A stretch of 64,000 nucleotides of DNA, taken from an uncultured Tateyamaria sp. (GTDB lineage: Bacteria > Pseudomonadota > Alphaproteobacteria > Rhodobacterales > Rhodobacteraceae). Positions 1 through 9,345 of the stretch are shown here, in pieces (position 1 is the first letter of the stretch; every line of letters starts with the position of its first letter). The translations under genes and the position numbers were made by a program. Where the stretch lies: positions 62,001 through 126,000 of the forward strand of contig NZ_CANNDS010000001.1 in assembly GCF_947503415.1 (NCBI RefSeq), read 5' to 3'. A model generated the notes under the pieces. That model was not told where the DNA came from, did not search any database, and was given only the letters and a program-made list of their open reading frames with translations.

Positions 1-289
1 CCACGTGGTTTGTAAATTCGGGATCGGGGGAACTGACGCCCTGGCTGGCCTTGATCATGACAAAGGCGATCCCTTCGGTTTTCAGGTCGCTCCACGAGAT
101 GTCAGTGCCTTGGAAATGTGAAACGTCAAGCCCCGGGGTCTTTAGTGACAGGTCTGGTTTGAAGGGTTGCGCGCTTTGCGGTGGCTGAGCAGAGGGAGTG
201 AGCGCGGTTGTCAGCATGTCACAGCCCGACAAGGCCAGTGCGGCGCCAAGGACAATCGTTGCGGTTCGCATGTCAAAGAGGTGCGTCAT
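1..289 (-). CDS. GH25 family lysozyme-like lipoprotein (partial, cut by window edge)
   Basis: Only the N-terminal part is present. From the ATG at 271 the product begins with a short hydrophobic signal ending in a lipobox L-S-G-C (Cys at residue 17), so it should be an outer- or inner-membrane lipoprotein; an in-frame ATG at 289 adds six residues. After a Pro/Gln-rich linker comes GLDVSHFQG, the first beta strand of glycoside hydrolase family 25 with its conserved Asp, followed by a segment ending in FVMIKASQG, also typical of GH25. Members cleave the glycan backbone of peptidoglycan. The catalytic DxE motif would lie beyond the window. It is divergent from the ABC transporter at 492. Fold assignment is firm; enzymatic activity is inferred. 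Confidence 0.8.
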   Translation of the reverse strand, partial: MTHLFDMRTATIVLGAALALSGCDMLTTALTPSAQPPQSAQPFKPDLSLKTPGLDVSHFQGTDISWSDLKTEGIAFVMIKASQGVSSPDPEFTNHV

Positions 290-491
290 GGAAATATTCC
301 GGATGTGAATGGATCGTGCAATACCTGAAATTTCAACCATGAGTATACATTTGGCGGTATCAAAGTCGACTATTGGGCTATGCCCATGCTCTGAGCAGCC
401 CATGCTGTGCCGCGCACCCACTCGCGTCTCCGCTCTGGACACCCTTGCGCCCTTGCCTGAATATCCCCGCAAAACAATGGGGAGATTTCAC

Positions 492-1307
492 ATGAAGAAT
501 GTTCTGACTGCCGCCCTGCTCAGCTTTGCTGCCACCGGTGCCATGGCAGCGGGTCATTGCGCTGCGGGCAAAACATTGACTGATGGCACACTGACCATCG
601 CGACCGGCAATCCTGCGTATTATCCATGGGTTCTGAACGACGCGCCCGAGGCCGGCGAGGGATTTGAGGCTGCCGTGGCCTATGCGCTGGCCGAAGAGAT
701 GGGCTTTGCCGCCGATGCGGTGACGTGGGTGCGGACATCCTTTGACGAAGCAATCCAGCCCGGCGCCAAGAATTTCGACCTGAACATGCAGCAATATTCG
801 ATCACGCCCGAGCGCGACAAAGTGGTTGATTTCTCAGCCCCCTACTACACCGCGCCGCAGGCCGTGATGACCACGCAGCCCGTTGTGGACGGCGGGGCCG
901 CACCGACGCTGGAAAGCCTCAAGGGCCTAAAATGGGGTGTCGTCGCCTCCACCACCGCCTTGCCTGTGGTGATGGACCGCATCCAGCCCGATCAGTCGCC
1001 GCTGGTTTACGACGACAACGCCAATATCACCGCCGCCATGCAGGCAGGCCAGATCGATGCGGCGCTGTTCGATCTGCCCACAGCGCTGTTCACCGCCGCC
1101 GTGCTTATGGAAAACGGCGTGGTGCTGGGCCAGTTCGACCCCGATGCCGCCGAAAACCCCGACCAGTTCGGCATGCTCATGCCCGAAGGCTCGGCCCTCA
1201 AGACTTGTGTGGACGAAGCGCTGGCCGCCATGACCGACAGCGGCAAGCTGGCCGAGATCGAGGCGCAGTGGCTGCAGGAAGCCACCGGGGTGCCGCTGAT
1301 CAAGTGA
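492..1307 (+). CDS. Amino-acid ABC transporter substrate-binding protein
   Basis: Periplasmic solute-binding protein of 271 residues, family 3 (polar amino acid type). The start at 492 follows a GGGGAG ribosome site and gives a clean signal peptide of about 20 residues ending AMA-AG; an upstream in-frame ATG at 309 would add an implausible leader. The mature protein shows the family core: a ligand-proximal ATGNPAYYPW strand, the GFEAAVA helix and the DFSAPYYTAPQ hinge region. A Cys near the mature N-terminus and one near the C-terminus (KTCVDEAL) could form a disulfide. It is the first gene of a three-gene operon with permease and ATPase following with overlaps. The exact substrate cannot be read from sequence. 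Confidence 0.9.
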   Translation: MKNVLTAALLSFAATGAMAAGHCAAGKTLTDGTLTIATGNPAYYPWVLNDAPEAGEGFEAAVAYALAEEMGFAADAVTWVRTSFDEAIQPGAKNFDLNMQQYSITPERDKVVDFSAPYYTAPQAVMTTQPVVDGGAAPTLESLKGLKWGVVASTTALPVVMDRIQPDQSPLVYDDNANITAAMQAGQIDAALFDLPTALFTAAVLMENGVVLGQFDPDAAENPDQFGMLMPEGSALKTCVDEALAAMTDSGKLAEIEAQWLQEATGVPLIK

Positions 1308-2113
1308 CCAGACGTGCCGCTTACGAGGCCCGGCAGAAACGCCGGGCCAACATGATTGCGGGGGTCAGCACATGCGTCGCGCTGGCCCTTGTTGTCGTTC
1401 TGGTCCCTCTCGCGCCGGGATGGGACGCAGTGCGCGCCTCCTTCTTTGACGGCGAAGTGTTCGTGCGCGTGTTCCCGGACCTTCTGCGCGCGTTCACGCT
1501 GGATGTGGCGATCTTTGCGTGGTCTGTGCCGATGATCTTTGCCCTTGGCCTCGCCATCGCGCTGGCGCGGGGCAATACGAACCCGGCGCTCTTCCCGCTG
1601 CGCATCTTCGGGGCGGTCTATGTGGACCTCTTCCGCGGCATCCCGGTGGTTCTGCTGGTCTATCTGGTGGGCTTCGGCATTCCCGGTCTGGGCCTGCCGC
1701 GCCCATGGAATTCTCCTTACATCTGGGGCACCGTCGCGCTGGTGCTGACCTACTCGGCTTACGTGGCCGAAGTGCTGCGCTCAGGCATCGAAAGCATCCA
1801 CGCCAGCCAGCGCAACGCCGCCATCTGCCTAGGGCTGAGCGAACGGGACACGATGCGCTACGTGATCCTGCCGCAAGCCATCCGCCGTGTGGTGCCCGCC
1901 AACATGAACATGCTGGTGGCCCTGCAAAAGGACGTGGCACTGCTAAGCTTCATCGGCCCGGTCGAGATTTTGCGACAGGCGGGTATCTTCAAATCCCTGC
2001 TGGCCAATTTCACACCTTACGTGGCCGCAGCCGTGATCTTTCTGTGCATCACCGTGCCTGCCACGCGCTATGCCGACTACCTGATGAACAGGGACCGCGA
2101 TGCCCGATCCTAG
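1304..2113 (+). CDS. Amino-acid ABC transporter permease
   Basis: Integral membrane component of the importer, 269 residues. The GTG at 1304 overlaps the TGA of the binding protein (GTGA), which suggests translational coupling; ATG 1351 is an alternative start. There is an N-terminal hydrophobic helix, a second segment near residues 65-90, and the HisM/GlnP-type permease domain containing [16 protein letters not shown] and the coupling-helix (EAA) loop [20 protein letters not shown]. The family usually has about 220-280 residues, so it is full length. The end overlaps the ATPase gene by 14 bases. Confidence 0.88.
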   Translation: MTRRAAYEARQKRRANMIAGVSTCVALALVVVLVPLAPGWDAVRASFFDGEVFVRVFPDLLRAFTLDVAIFAWSVPMIFALGLAIALARGNTNPALFPLRIFGAVYVDLFRGIPVVLLVYLVGFGIPGLGLPRPWNSPYIWGTVALVLTYSAYVAEVLRSGIESIHASQRNAAICLGLSERDTMRYVILPQAIRRVVPANMNMLVALQKDVALLSFIGPVEILRQAGIFKSLLANFTPYVAAAVIFLCITVPATRYADYLMNRDRDARS

Positions 2114-2828
2114 GCTGTCCTTGCGCGGCGTGACCAAAAGCTTTGGCGACGTGCAGGTCTTGCGCGGCATCGACATGGACATCGCGCCCGGTGAAATGGT
2201 CTGCCTGATCGGCGCGTCCGGGTCGGGCAAATCCACCCTTCTGCGGTGCATGAACGGGCTGGAGCCGGTGGACGATGGCGCGGTGCGGCTCGACGATGTG
2301 GACATTGCCGAACCGGGGTTCGACCTTGGCCCCATACGGCGGCGCATCGGGATCGTGTTCCAGTCCTTCAACCTGTTTCCGCACATGACGGCCTATGACA
2401 ACGTCGCACTCGCCCCCCGCCGAGTGCTGGGCGAAGACGCGCGCGAGCGAATTGAAGCGCTGTTTGCCCGGTTCGGTCTGGCCGACCACATGCGCAAATA
2501 CCCCGACCAGTTGTCCGGCGGGCAACAACAGCGCGTGGCGGTGATCCGCGCGCTGGCGATGCGACCCCAGACGATGCTGCTGGACGAGATCACCTCGGCC
2601 CTTGATCCCGAACTGGTGGGAGAGGTGCTGGACGTGCTGCGCCGCTTGCGCGACGACGGCATGACGATGGTGCTGGCCACGCACGAGATGGCGTTCGCCC
2701 GTGAGGTGGCAGACCGGGTGGTGTTCATGGACCAAGGAGTGGTGGCGGAGGAAGGGGTGCCCGAGCGCATATTCTCGGCCCCCGAGCGGGAACGAACGCG
2801 GCGGTTTTTGGCGAGTGTGCTGCGGTAG
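2100..2828 (+). CDS. Amino-acid ABC transporter ATP-binding protein
   Basis: Cytoplasmic ATPase of 242 residues that energises the importer. Motifs in order: Walker [10 protein letters not shown] (about residues 38-46), Q-loop [11 protein letters not shown], signature LSGGQQQR (about 139-146), Walker [12 protein letters not shown] and the switch His in ATHEMAFA. This is the standard PAAT/GlnQ-type arrangement. The start ATG lies inside the end of the permease gene. No transcription terminator is obvious directly after the gene; the base composition falls sharply into the next islet. Confidence 0.92.
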   Translation: MPDPRLSLRGVTKSFGDVQVLRGIDMDIAPGEMVCLIGASGSGKSTLLRCMNGLEPVDDGAVRLDDVDIAEPGFDLGPIRRRIGIVFQSFNLFPHMTAYDNVALAPRRVLGEDARERIEALFARFGLADHMRKYPDQLSGGQQQRVAVIRALAMRPQTMLLDEITSALDPELVGEVLDVLRRLRDDGMTMVLATHEMAFAREVADRVVFMDQGVVAEEGVPERIFSAPERERTRRFLASVLR

Positions 2829-2924
2829 AAGTGTGGAATCGAACGTCTGATGCCGACCCCAACTTGTAAGCATGCTGCGTTGCCACCAATGCCTGTTTTG
2901 GAAACGATGAAAATAGGCGCGGAC

Positions 2925-3416
2925 ATGAATACTGTTTGGCAAAGAGCAGCTGCCTGCGTCGTCTCACTTGATGCTCAGCAGCGGGTCTTGCTTACTCAAT
3001 GTGAGAAAAAGAGTCATCCCAAGTCAGGCGCTTGAACGTTGCCAGGTGGCGGTATGGAATGGGCCGAAGAAGCTCATGAGACAGCATTGCGCGCACTAAA
3101 GGAAGAGACTGGCTTATATGCGGATATCGGCCCTTTGTTGGGTGCACAGTCAAAGTGGTTTGATGAACGCACCTCTGACGCGGGACAACGCCCTCTCGCA
3201 CTCCGCTTGATATTCGGGGTGCGGAATTGTGTTGGCGAACTCAACGGTGATTTCAGGGATGACGACACGACGGTTGGTGCTGCGTGGTTCACAATCGAAG
3301 ACGTCCAACAACTGAACAGGGTCGAGGTTGTGGACTTTGGCCTTTCCGTTGTTTTCAAGGAAAACACTTCTATTCGACCTCCTGCGAAACGGTCATACAG
3401 CGGGATCTGCAATTAA
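2925..3416 (+). pseudogene. NUDIX hydrolase, interrupted by one in-frame TGA
   Basis: One reading frame from ATG 2925 (or 2907) to TAA 3414-3416 encodes a complete NUDIX protein of about 163 codons, except that codon 3033-3035 is TGA. The family has Trp just before LPGGG (W-x-LPGG), so the stop is a one-base change from TGG. The NUDIX box after it reads G-x5-E-x7-R-A-L-K-E-E-T-G-L: the Glu normally following Arg is Ala, so one metal ligand is also missing. Family members hydrolyse nucleoside diphosphates linked to other groups. Local base composition is clearly AT-richer than the flanks and no neighbour is functionally related, suggesting acquired DNA now decaying. A sequencing error at TGA would restore only the reading frame, not the Glu. 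Confidence 0.8.
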
Positions 3417-3483
3417 ATCGAACAATTGCAGCAAGGTCTCGTAATTCGGACCTACGCGACACCGCAGATCAAAAGAGAAACGT

Positions 3484-3503
3484 GCCTAACACCGACGTTA
3501 GGC
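3484..3503. other. attC-like palindrome downstream of the NUDIX gene
   Basis: GCCTAAC at 3484-3490 and GTTAGGC at 3497-3503 form a perfect 7-base inverted repeat separated by six bases. The halves match the integron core-site consensus RYYYAAC and GTTRRRY in the order and polarity found at the ends of attC sites. A functional attC also needs L boxes between them and is normally over 50 bases, so this can at most be a collapsed remnant. It lies 67 bases after an AT-rich NUDIX gene, a gene class often seen in cassettes. A chance palindrome is quite possible. Confidence 0.3.
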
Positions 3504-3511
3504 GTCGCCTT

Positions 3512-3862
3512 TTAATACAGGTCCCAGTCGTCGGCCTGACGCAGTTCACCCATCGCCATCCAAGCAAGGCGCACGCGGGCAACGCGCGTGTCGCCCCACG
3601 TGCGGAAGACCAGATCAAAGCCGTCCTTGGTGATGGTCTCCGCTACAACATCAGCGCGCACGGCGGTAGCAGTGTCGATGTCCCACATGGAAATGGACAC
3701 GTGCACAGACGGTTCCGTTCGGAACGGTTCGGAAAAGGCGATACGGCGGCGGCGTTCGCGTTGGCCGCGGCCGGTCCACATCTCTCCGCCATCTTCGAAA
3801 TCGGAAAACAGGACCGTGTCGCCCTGGTCAATTCCTATCAAGTGGTTGCGTAATCGTTTCAT
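3512..3862 (-). CDS. H-type lectin domain protein
   Basis: Small soluble protein of 116 residues with no signal peptide or membrane segment. It contains an H-type lectin-like core: a strand-rich segment with FSDFEDGGEMWTG, R-R-R-R-I-AFSEPF, then VHVSISMWD and a final strand set carrying FDLVFRTWGDTRVARVRLAWMAMG. H-type lectins of eukaryotes bind GalNAc; the bacterial relatives are mostly uncharacterised. The gene lies on the same strand as, and downstream of, the F1 ATP synthase operon, beyond its terminator. This adjacency is, from memory, common in roseobacters. Sugar binding and location are not shown by sequence alone. Confidence 0.75.
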   Translation of the reverse strand: MKRLRNHLIGIDQGDTVLFSDFEDGGEMWTGRGQRERRRRIAFSEPFRTEPSVHVSISMWDIDTATAVRADVVAETITKDGFDLVFRTWGDTRVARVRLAWMAMGELRQADDWDLY

Positions 3863-3932
3863 CAGGCCGGGCTTAAATCAATTGCTCTCTGGTATCACGT
3901 CGGAGCCGCAGGTTAAGGGCCAAAACGCAAAA

Positions 3933-3957
3933 AAGGCTCCGCACAGGGCGGAGCCTT
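3933..3957 (-). terminator. Intrinsic terminator of the atp operon
   Basis: Eight-base perfect stem GGCTCCGC / GCGGAGCC (3935-3942 and 3948-3955) with a five-base loop. Read on the minus strand it is followed by a run of six T residues, the layout of a Rho-independent terminator. It sits 22 bases after the atpC stop codon and before the lectin gene. Confidence 0.85.
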
Positions 3958-3979
3958 CCTCACATATTCTGACAGTGTG

Positions 3980-4405
3980 TTACAGGCTGGGCTGTTTTGT
4001 GCTCAGACCGATCTCGCCACCTACGGCAACCATGTCCGCGAGCAGCTTGGCCGCGTCGTCCACAGGACCGGGTTCGTTCTGGAAATTGTCCTTGGCGCGG
4101 CTGTAGATCTCTTGCGCCTCGTCGAACATTGCGTCCATCTGGTCCTGGGTCATGTCGCCCGTGGACACTGCCTGTTCGGCCAGCACGGACACGCCTGCGG
4201 TGCCGATCTCGGCAAAGCCGCCGGTGACAACGTATTCGTGGGTCTCGTTGCCCGCGTCGACCTTGAGAACACCGGGGCGCAGGGTCGTGATCGTGGGGGC
4301 GTGGTCGGCCATCACAGTCATGTCGCCATCGGCGCCGGGGATCTGTACAGAGTTCGCTTCCATCGACGCAAGGCTGCGTTCGGGCGATACCAAATCAAAT
4401 TGCAT
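3980..4405 (-). CDS. atpC: F1 ATP synthase epsilon subunit
   Basis: Central-stalk subunit of 141 residues that couples rotation to catalysis and can inhibit ATP hydrolysis. The N-terminal beta-sandwich is typical ([10 protein letters not shown]...[16 protein letters not shown]), with the GGFAEI turn near residue 62. The C-terminal helical part is shorter in helix-forming pattern than in E. coli, as usual in alphaproteobacteria. It is the last gene of atpHAGDC and is separated from atpD by an unusually long hairpin at 4440-4478; a purine-rich GAAGGAGGA-type ribosome site lies just before the start, outside the hairpin. Confidence 0.95.
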   Translation of the reverse strand: MQFDLVSPERSLASMEANSVQIPGADGDMTVMADHAPTITTLRPGVLKVDAGNETHEYVVTGGFAEIGTAGVSVLAEQAVSTGDMTQDQMDAMFDEAQEIYSRAKDNFQNEPGPVDDAAKLLADMVAVGGEIGLSTKQPSL

Positions 4406-4439
4406 GGGCTTCCTCCTTCAGGAAGGTCGTACCAATTTG

Positions 4440-4478
4440 GCGGGTCCCAGAAAATTCGGCGAATTTTCTGGGACCCGC
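4440..4478 (-). other. Long intercistronic hairpin between atpD and atpC
   Basis: A perfect 18-base inverted repeat, GCGGGTCCCAGAAAATTC at 4440-4457 and its complement at 4461-4478, with only a three-base loop. It starts six bases after the atpD stop codon. On the minus strand no T-run follows it, so it does not look like a terminator. Such structures can protect upstream mRNA from 3' exonucleases or mark cleavage sites, which would fit unequal need for beta (three copies) and epsilon (one copy). It may also be a copy of a dispersed palindrome; only one copy is visible here. Confidence 0.85.
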
Positions 4479-4484
4479 ACCAAA

Positions 4485-5927
<1,443 letters not shown>

Positions 5928-6800
5928 TTACAGCGCTTCCGCGCCGGAAATGATTTCAATCAGCTCATTGGTGATCACGGCCTGACGCGAGCGGTTGAAC
6001 TCGATGGTCAGCTTGTCGATCATGTCGCCCGCATTGCGGGTGGCGTTGTCCATGGCGCTCATCCGGGCGCCCTGTTCAGAGGCACCGTTTTCGAGCAGAC
6101 CAGAGAAGATCGCCGTGGCCACGCCGCGCGGCAGAAGGTCGGCGAGGATCGCCTCTTCGTCCGGCTCGTAATCATAGAGCGTGTCGCTGCCTTCGTAATC
6201 CTCGGGGATCGCGAAGGGGATGATCTGCTGAGCGGTGGGGATCTGCGTCACGACGTTCTGGAACTTCGAGAAGAAGATCGTCGCCACATCGAACTCGCCC
6301 GCGTCGAAGCGGCCCAGCACGTCCTTGGCCACGCCTTGGGCATCCGCATAGCTCATGCGTTTGACCTCGGACATGTCCACGTGACCGACGAAGTGATCGC
6401 CGAAGTCGCGTTTCAGCTGATCGCGGCCTTTTTTGCCCACAGTCAGGATCTTGACCGTTTTACCCGCACCTTGCAGTTCGGTGGCCTTGGCCCGAGCCAA
6501 TTTGGCGATGTTCGTGTTGAACCCACCGCAAAGCCCGCGCTCCGATGTCATGACCACCAGCAAGTGCACTTGATCCGACCCTGTGCCCGACAACAGTTTG
6601 GGCGCGCTATCAGAGCCTGCTGCCGCAGAGGCCAGCCCCGCCATCACGGCTGTGAACCGTTCAGCGTAGGGACGTGACATTTCGGCAGCTTCCTGGGCCC
6701 GCCGCAGTTTTGCGGCGGCCACCATTTGCATGGCCTTGGTGATCTTGCGGGTCGATTTGACCGACTCGATCCTGTTTTTCAGATCCTTGAGATTTGGCAT
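5928..6800 (-). CDS. atpG: F1 ATP synthase gamma subunit
   Basis: Rotor shaft of F1, 290 residues. The conserved N-terminal helix ([30 protein letters not shown]) and C-terminal helix ([32 protein letters not shown]) that form the coiled coil inside the alpha3beta3 ring are both intact. The central domain contains [10 protein letters not shown]. It lies 12 bases after atpA in the operon. Confidence 0.97.
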   Translation of the reverse strand: MPNLKDLKNRIESVKSTRKITKAMQMVAAAKLRRAQEAAEMSRPYAERFTAVMAGLASAAAGSDSAPKLLSGTGSDQVHLLVVMTSERGLCGGFNTNIAKLARAKATELQGAGKTVKILTVGKKGRDQLKRDFGDHFVGHVDMSEVKRMSYADAQGVAKDVLGRFDAGEFDVATIFFSKFQNVVTQIPTAQQIIPFAIPEDYEGSDTLYDYEPDEEAILADLLPRGVATAIFSGLLENGASEQGARMSAMDNATRNAGDMIDKLTIEFNRSRQAVITNELIEIISGAEAL

Positions 6801-6812
6801 TGCCCGATCTCC

Positions 6813-8354
6813 TTATGCGAAGGTCGAAGCGAACTCGTCGAGGACCGCCTTCATCTTGTCGACGTTCTCGCCACCCTTGAACTTGGGATCGTCATTCGCA
6901 ATCCATGCAAGGAAGTCAGATTTCTGGCTGCGCAGGAAGCTGAGCAGACCCGTTTCGAACTTGCCCACATCGCCAACAGGGATGTTGTCGAGGTAGCCGT
7001 TCGTGCCCGCAAAGATCACGCAGACGATTTCTGCGTTGGTCAGGGGCGAGTACTGGGGCTGTTTCATCAGCTCGGTCAGGCGCGCACCACGGTTCAGCAG
7101 CTGCTGGGTGGCCGCATCAAGGTCGGAACCGAACTGGGCGAAGGCCGCCATCTCGCGGTACTGGGCCAGCGACAGTTTGACCGGACCCGCAACCGACGAC
7201 ATTGCGTCTGTTTGCGCGGATGAACCCACGCGGGATACCGACAAACCGGTGTTCACAGCCGGACGGATGCCTTGGTAGAACAGTTCCGTCTCAAGGAAGA
7301 TCTGGCCGTCGGTGATCGAGATCACGTTGGTCGGGATAAAGGCCGACACGTCGCCGCCTTGCGTTTCGATGATCGGCAGGGCCGTCAATGAGCCCGCACC
7401 GTTGTCTTCGTTCAGCTTGGCCGAACGCTCCAGCAGGCGCGAGTGAAGGTAGAAAACGTCGCCGGGATAGGCTTCGCGGCCTGGTGGGCGGCGCAGCAGC
7501 AGGGACATCTGACGGTAGGACACGGCTTGCTTGGACAGGTCATCATAGATGATCAGCGCGTGGCGGCCATTGTCGCGGAAGAATTCAGCCATTGCGGTCG
7601 CGGCGTACGGCGCCAGGAACTGCATGGGCGCCGGGTCAGACGCGGTGGCGGCCACGACGATCGAGTAGTCAATGGCGCCGGATTCTTCGAGCTTTTTCAC
7701 CAGCTGGGCCACTGTGGAACGCTTCTGGCCAACGGCGACGTAGATGCAGTAGAGCTTCTTGCTCTCATCATCGCCGGCAGCGTCGTTGTAGGATTTCTGG
7801 TTCAGGATCGCGTCAAGTGCGACGGCGGTCTTGCCGGTCTGACGGTCGCCGATGATCAGTTCGCGCTGGCCACGGCCAATTGGGATCATCGCGTCAACGG
7901 CTTTCAGGCCGGTCGCCATCGGCTCGTGCACCGATTTACGCGGGATGATGCCGGGGGCTTTGACGTCAGCGACGCGGCGCTCGGACGCGTTGATCGGGCC
8001 CTTGCCGTCCAGCGGGTTGCCCAGTCCGTCCACAACGCGGCCCAGCAGCTCGTTGCCTGCAGGCACGTCCACGATGGAGTTGGTGCGCTTGACGGTGTCG
8101 CCTTCTTTAATGTCGCGGTCGGACCCGAAGATCACGACGCCGACATTGTCGTTTTCGAGGTTCAGGGCCATACCCTGAATGCCCCCGGGGAATTCGACCA
8201 TCTCACCGGCTTGCACGTTGTCGAGGCCGTAGACGCGGGCAATCCCGTCCCCTACCGACAAAACGCGGCCCACTTCGGCCACTTCTGCTTCCTGACCAAA
8301 GTTCTTGATCTGGTCTTTCAGGATCGCAGAAATTTCTGCTGCTTGGATACCCAT
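6813..8354 (-). CDS. atpA: F1 ATP synthase alpha subunit
   Basis: Non-catalytic nucleotide-binding subunit, 513 residues. The alpha-type P-loop GDRQTGKT lies near residue 170, and the conserved [17 protein letters not shown] segment near residue 365 supplies the arginine finger at the catalytic interface. The N-terminal beta-barrel starts with [15 protein letters not shown]. It begins one base upstream of nothing else coding: the gene follows the atpH stop directly, so translation is likely coupled. Confidence 0.98.
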   Translation of the reverse strand: MGIQAAEISAILKDQIKNFGQEAEVAEVGRVLSVGDGIARVYGLDNVQAGEMVEFPGGIQGMALNLENDNVGVVIFGSDRDIKEGDTVKRTNSIVDVPAGNELLGRVVDGLGNPLDGKGPINASERRVADVKAPGIIPRKSVHEPMATGLKAVDAMIPIGRGQRELIIGDRQTGKTAVALDAILNQKSYNDAAGDDESKKLYCIYVAVGQKRSTVAQLVKKLEESGAIDYSIVVAATASDPAPMQFLAPYAATAMAEFFRDNGRHALIIYDDLSKQAVSYRQMSLLLRRPPGREAYPGDVFYLHSRLLERSAKLNEDNGAGSLTALPIIETQGGDVSAFIPTNVISITDGQIFLETELFYQGIRPAVNTGLSVSRVGSSAQTDAMSSVAGPVKLSLAQYREMAAFAQFGSDLDAATQQLLNRGARLTELMKQPQYSPLTNAEIVCVIFAGTNGYLDNIPVGDVGKFETGLLSFLRSQKSDFLAWIANDDPKFKGGENVDKMKAVLDEFASTFA

Positions 8355-8915
8355 TTATCCGACCTCTTTCATTGCATTCTGGAGGGAAGCGAGCTTGGAG
8401 CGGATCGACGTGTCGATCATCTTCGAGCCCACTTTTACGATCAAACCGCCGATAAGGCTTTCATCGACGGTTGCATTGATGGTGACGTCCTTGCCCATGC
8501 GGGCCTTGAGCGTTTTGGCGAGTTTGTCGCTTTGCGTCTTGGTCAGCGCCTTGGCGGTTGTGACCTCTGCTGTCACTTCGCCCTTGTCTTCGGCGATGAC
8601 GTCGCGCAGCGCTTTGACCAGTTGCGGCAGCACAAACAGGCGGCGCTTTTCGGCCATCAGCGTCAGCGTGTTCGACATCAGGTCGGTCAATCCGGCCTTT
8701 TTCGAGATGGCTGTGATGGCGGCGGCCTGCTCGTCCCGGCTGTAAACGGGCGAGTGGATCAGGGCATTGAAGTCACCGCTGTCGGCCATGGCCGAGGTCA
8801 GTGTATCAATGTCGCCTTCAAGTTTTTTGACGGCTTTGCCTTCTTTGGCAAGCTCGAAGACAGCTGTGGCATAGCGCGCGGCGATGCCTGTGGAGATCGA
8901 AGCTGGTTCGGACAC
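8355..8915 (-). CDS. atpH: F1 ATP synthase delta subunit (OSCP)
   Basis: Peripheral-stalk subunit linking F1 to the b subunits. The GTG start at 8915 gives 186 residues beginning VSEPASIST, the expected family length; a frame extending upstream to 9047 has no family character and lacks a better ribosome site. The N-terminal six-helix bundle ([17 protein letters not shown]) and the C-terminal [20 protein letters not shown] strand are typical. First gene of the operon; F0 genes must be elsewhere in the genome, as usual for Rhodobacterales. Confidence 0.95.
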   Translation of the reverse strand: MSEPASISTGIAARYATAVFELAKEGKAVKKLEGDIDTLTSAMADSGDFNALIHSPVYSRDEQAAAITAISKKAGLTDLMSNTLTLMAEKRRLFVLPQLVKALRDVIAEDKGEVTAEVTTAKALTKTQSDKLAKTLKARMGKDVTINATVDESLIGGLIVKVGSKMIDTSIRSKLASLQNAMKEVG

Positions 8916-9345
8916 GTCCACCCTTTCGATGTCTTGGCCCGGAGGTGTCCACACGCAATGTATGGCCCGGGGTGTTGGACCGCCCTGATTTGCCCAAGGC
9001 GTGAAAATCAGGGGGGATGTAGCAGAGGGTTTGCCACCCCGCAACATATGTTCGTGAACAGGTGCCTGAGGGGTTTATGAGCGTTTTCAAGTGGTTAGAA
9101 AAACTGCGACCTATTGGCCCGCAGGAATTGTAAGAATCCTGACACAAAACGTGCGCGTTTGGGGGCGATTCCGGGTCGATACGCCGTCAGCGCATTGCGA
9201 AACAGCCATTGTAATGCGCCTGTTCTGTAATCCTGCGGCGACACTTGCATTGTATACGACATGGCTGCCTTGCTGGCTCTGCCGTTGACTCGGAATGGCG
9301 TCACCTTCATGTAGATATGGTCCAAAAAGGTCCTGGGGAGGCAAT
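8916..9345. other. 430-base divergent intergenic region (atp operon / RTX gene)
   Basis: No plausible gene on either strand: the short open frames lack ribosome sites and family character. It holds the candidate atp promoter at 9016-9044 and, in the presumed atpH leader, a 9-base inverted repeat CCCTGATTT (8983-8991) with its complement at 9005-9013. On the plus side a GGGGAGG ribosome site at 9335-9341 serves the RTX gene. A TTGACT at about 9285 could be a -35 element for that gene, but no good -10 was found. Confidence 0.6.
9016..9044 (-). promoter_or_regulatory. Candidate sigma-70 promoter of the atp operon
   Basis: On the minus strand TTGCGG (9044-9039) is followed after 17 bases by TACATC (9021-9016), a common alphaproteobacterial housekeeping spacing and composition. 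It would start transcription about 90-95 bases before the atpH GTG. Judged by pattern only. Confidence 0.45.

Noticed and set aside
3033-3035. Recoded UGA (Trp or selenocysteine) in the NUDIX gene
   Set aside because: All other genes use UGA as a normal stop in this window, no SECIS-like element was seen, and another catalytic residue is also lost.
7443-9080. A 545-codon open frame opposite atpA and atpH
   Set aside because: Antisense to conserved genes with no ribosome site and no recognisable domain.
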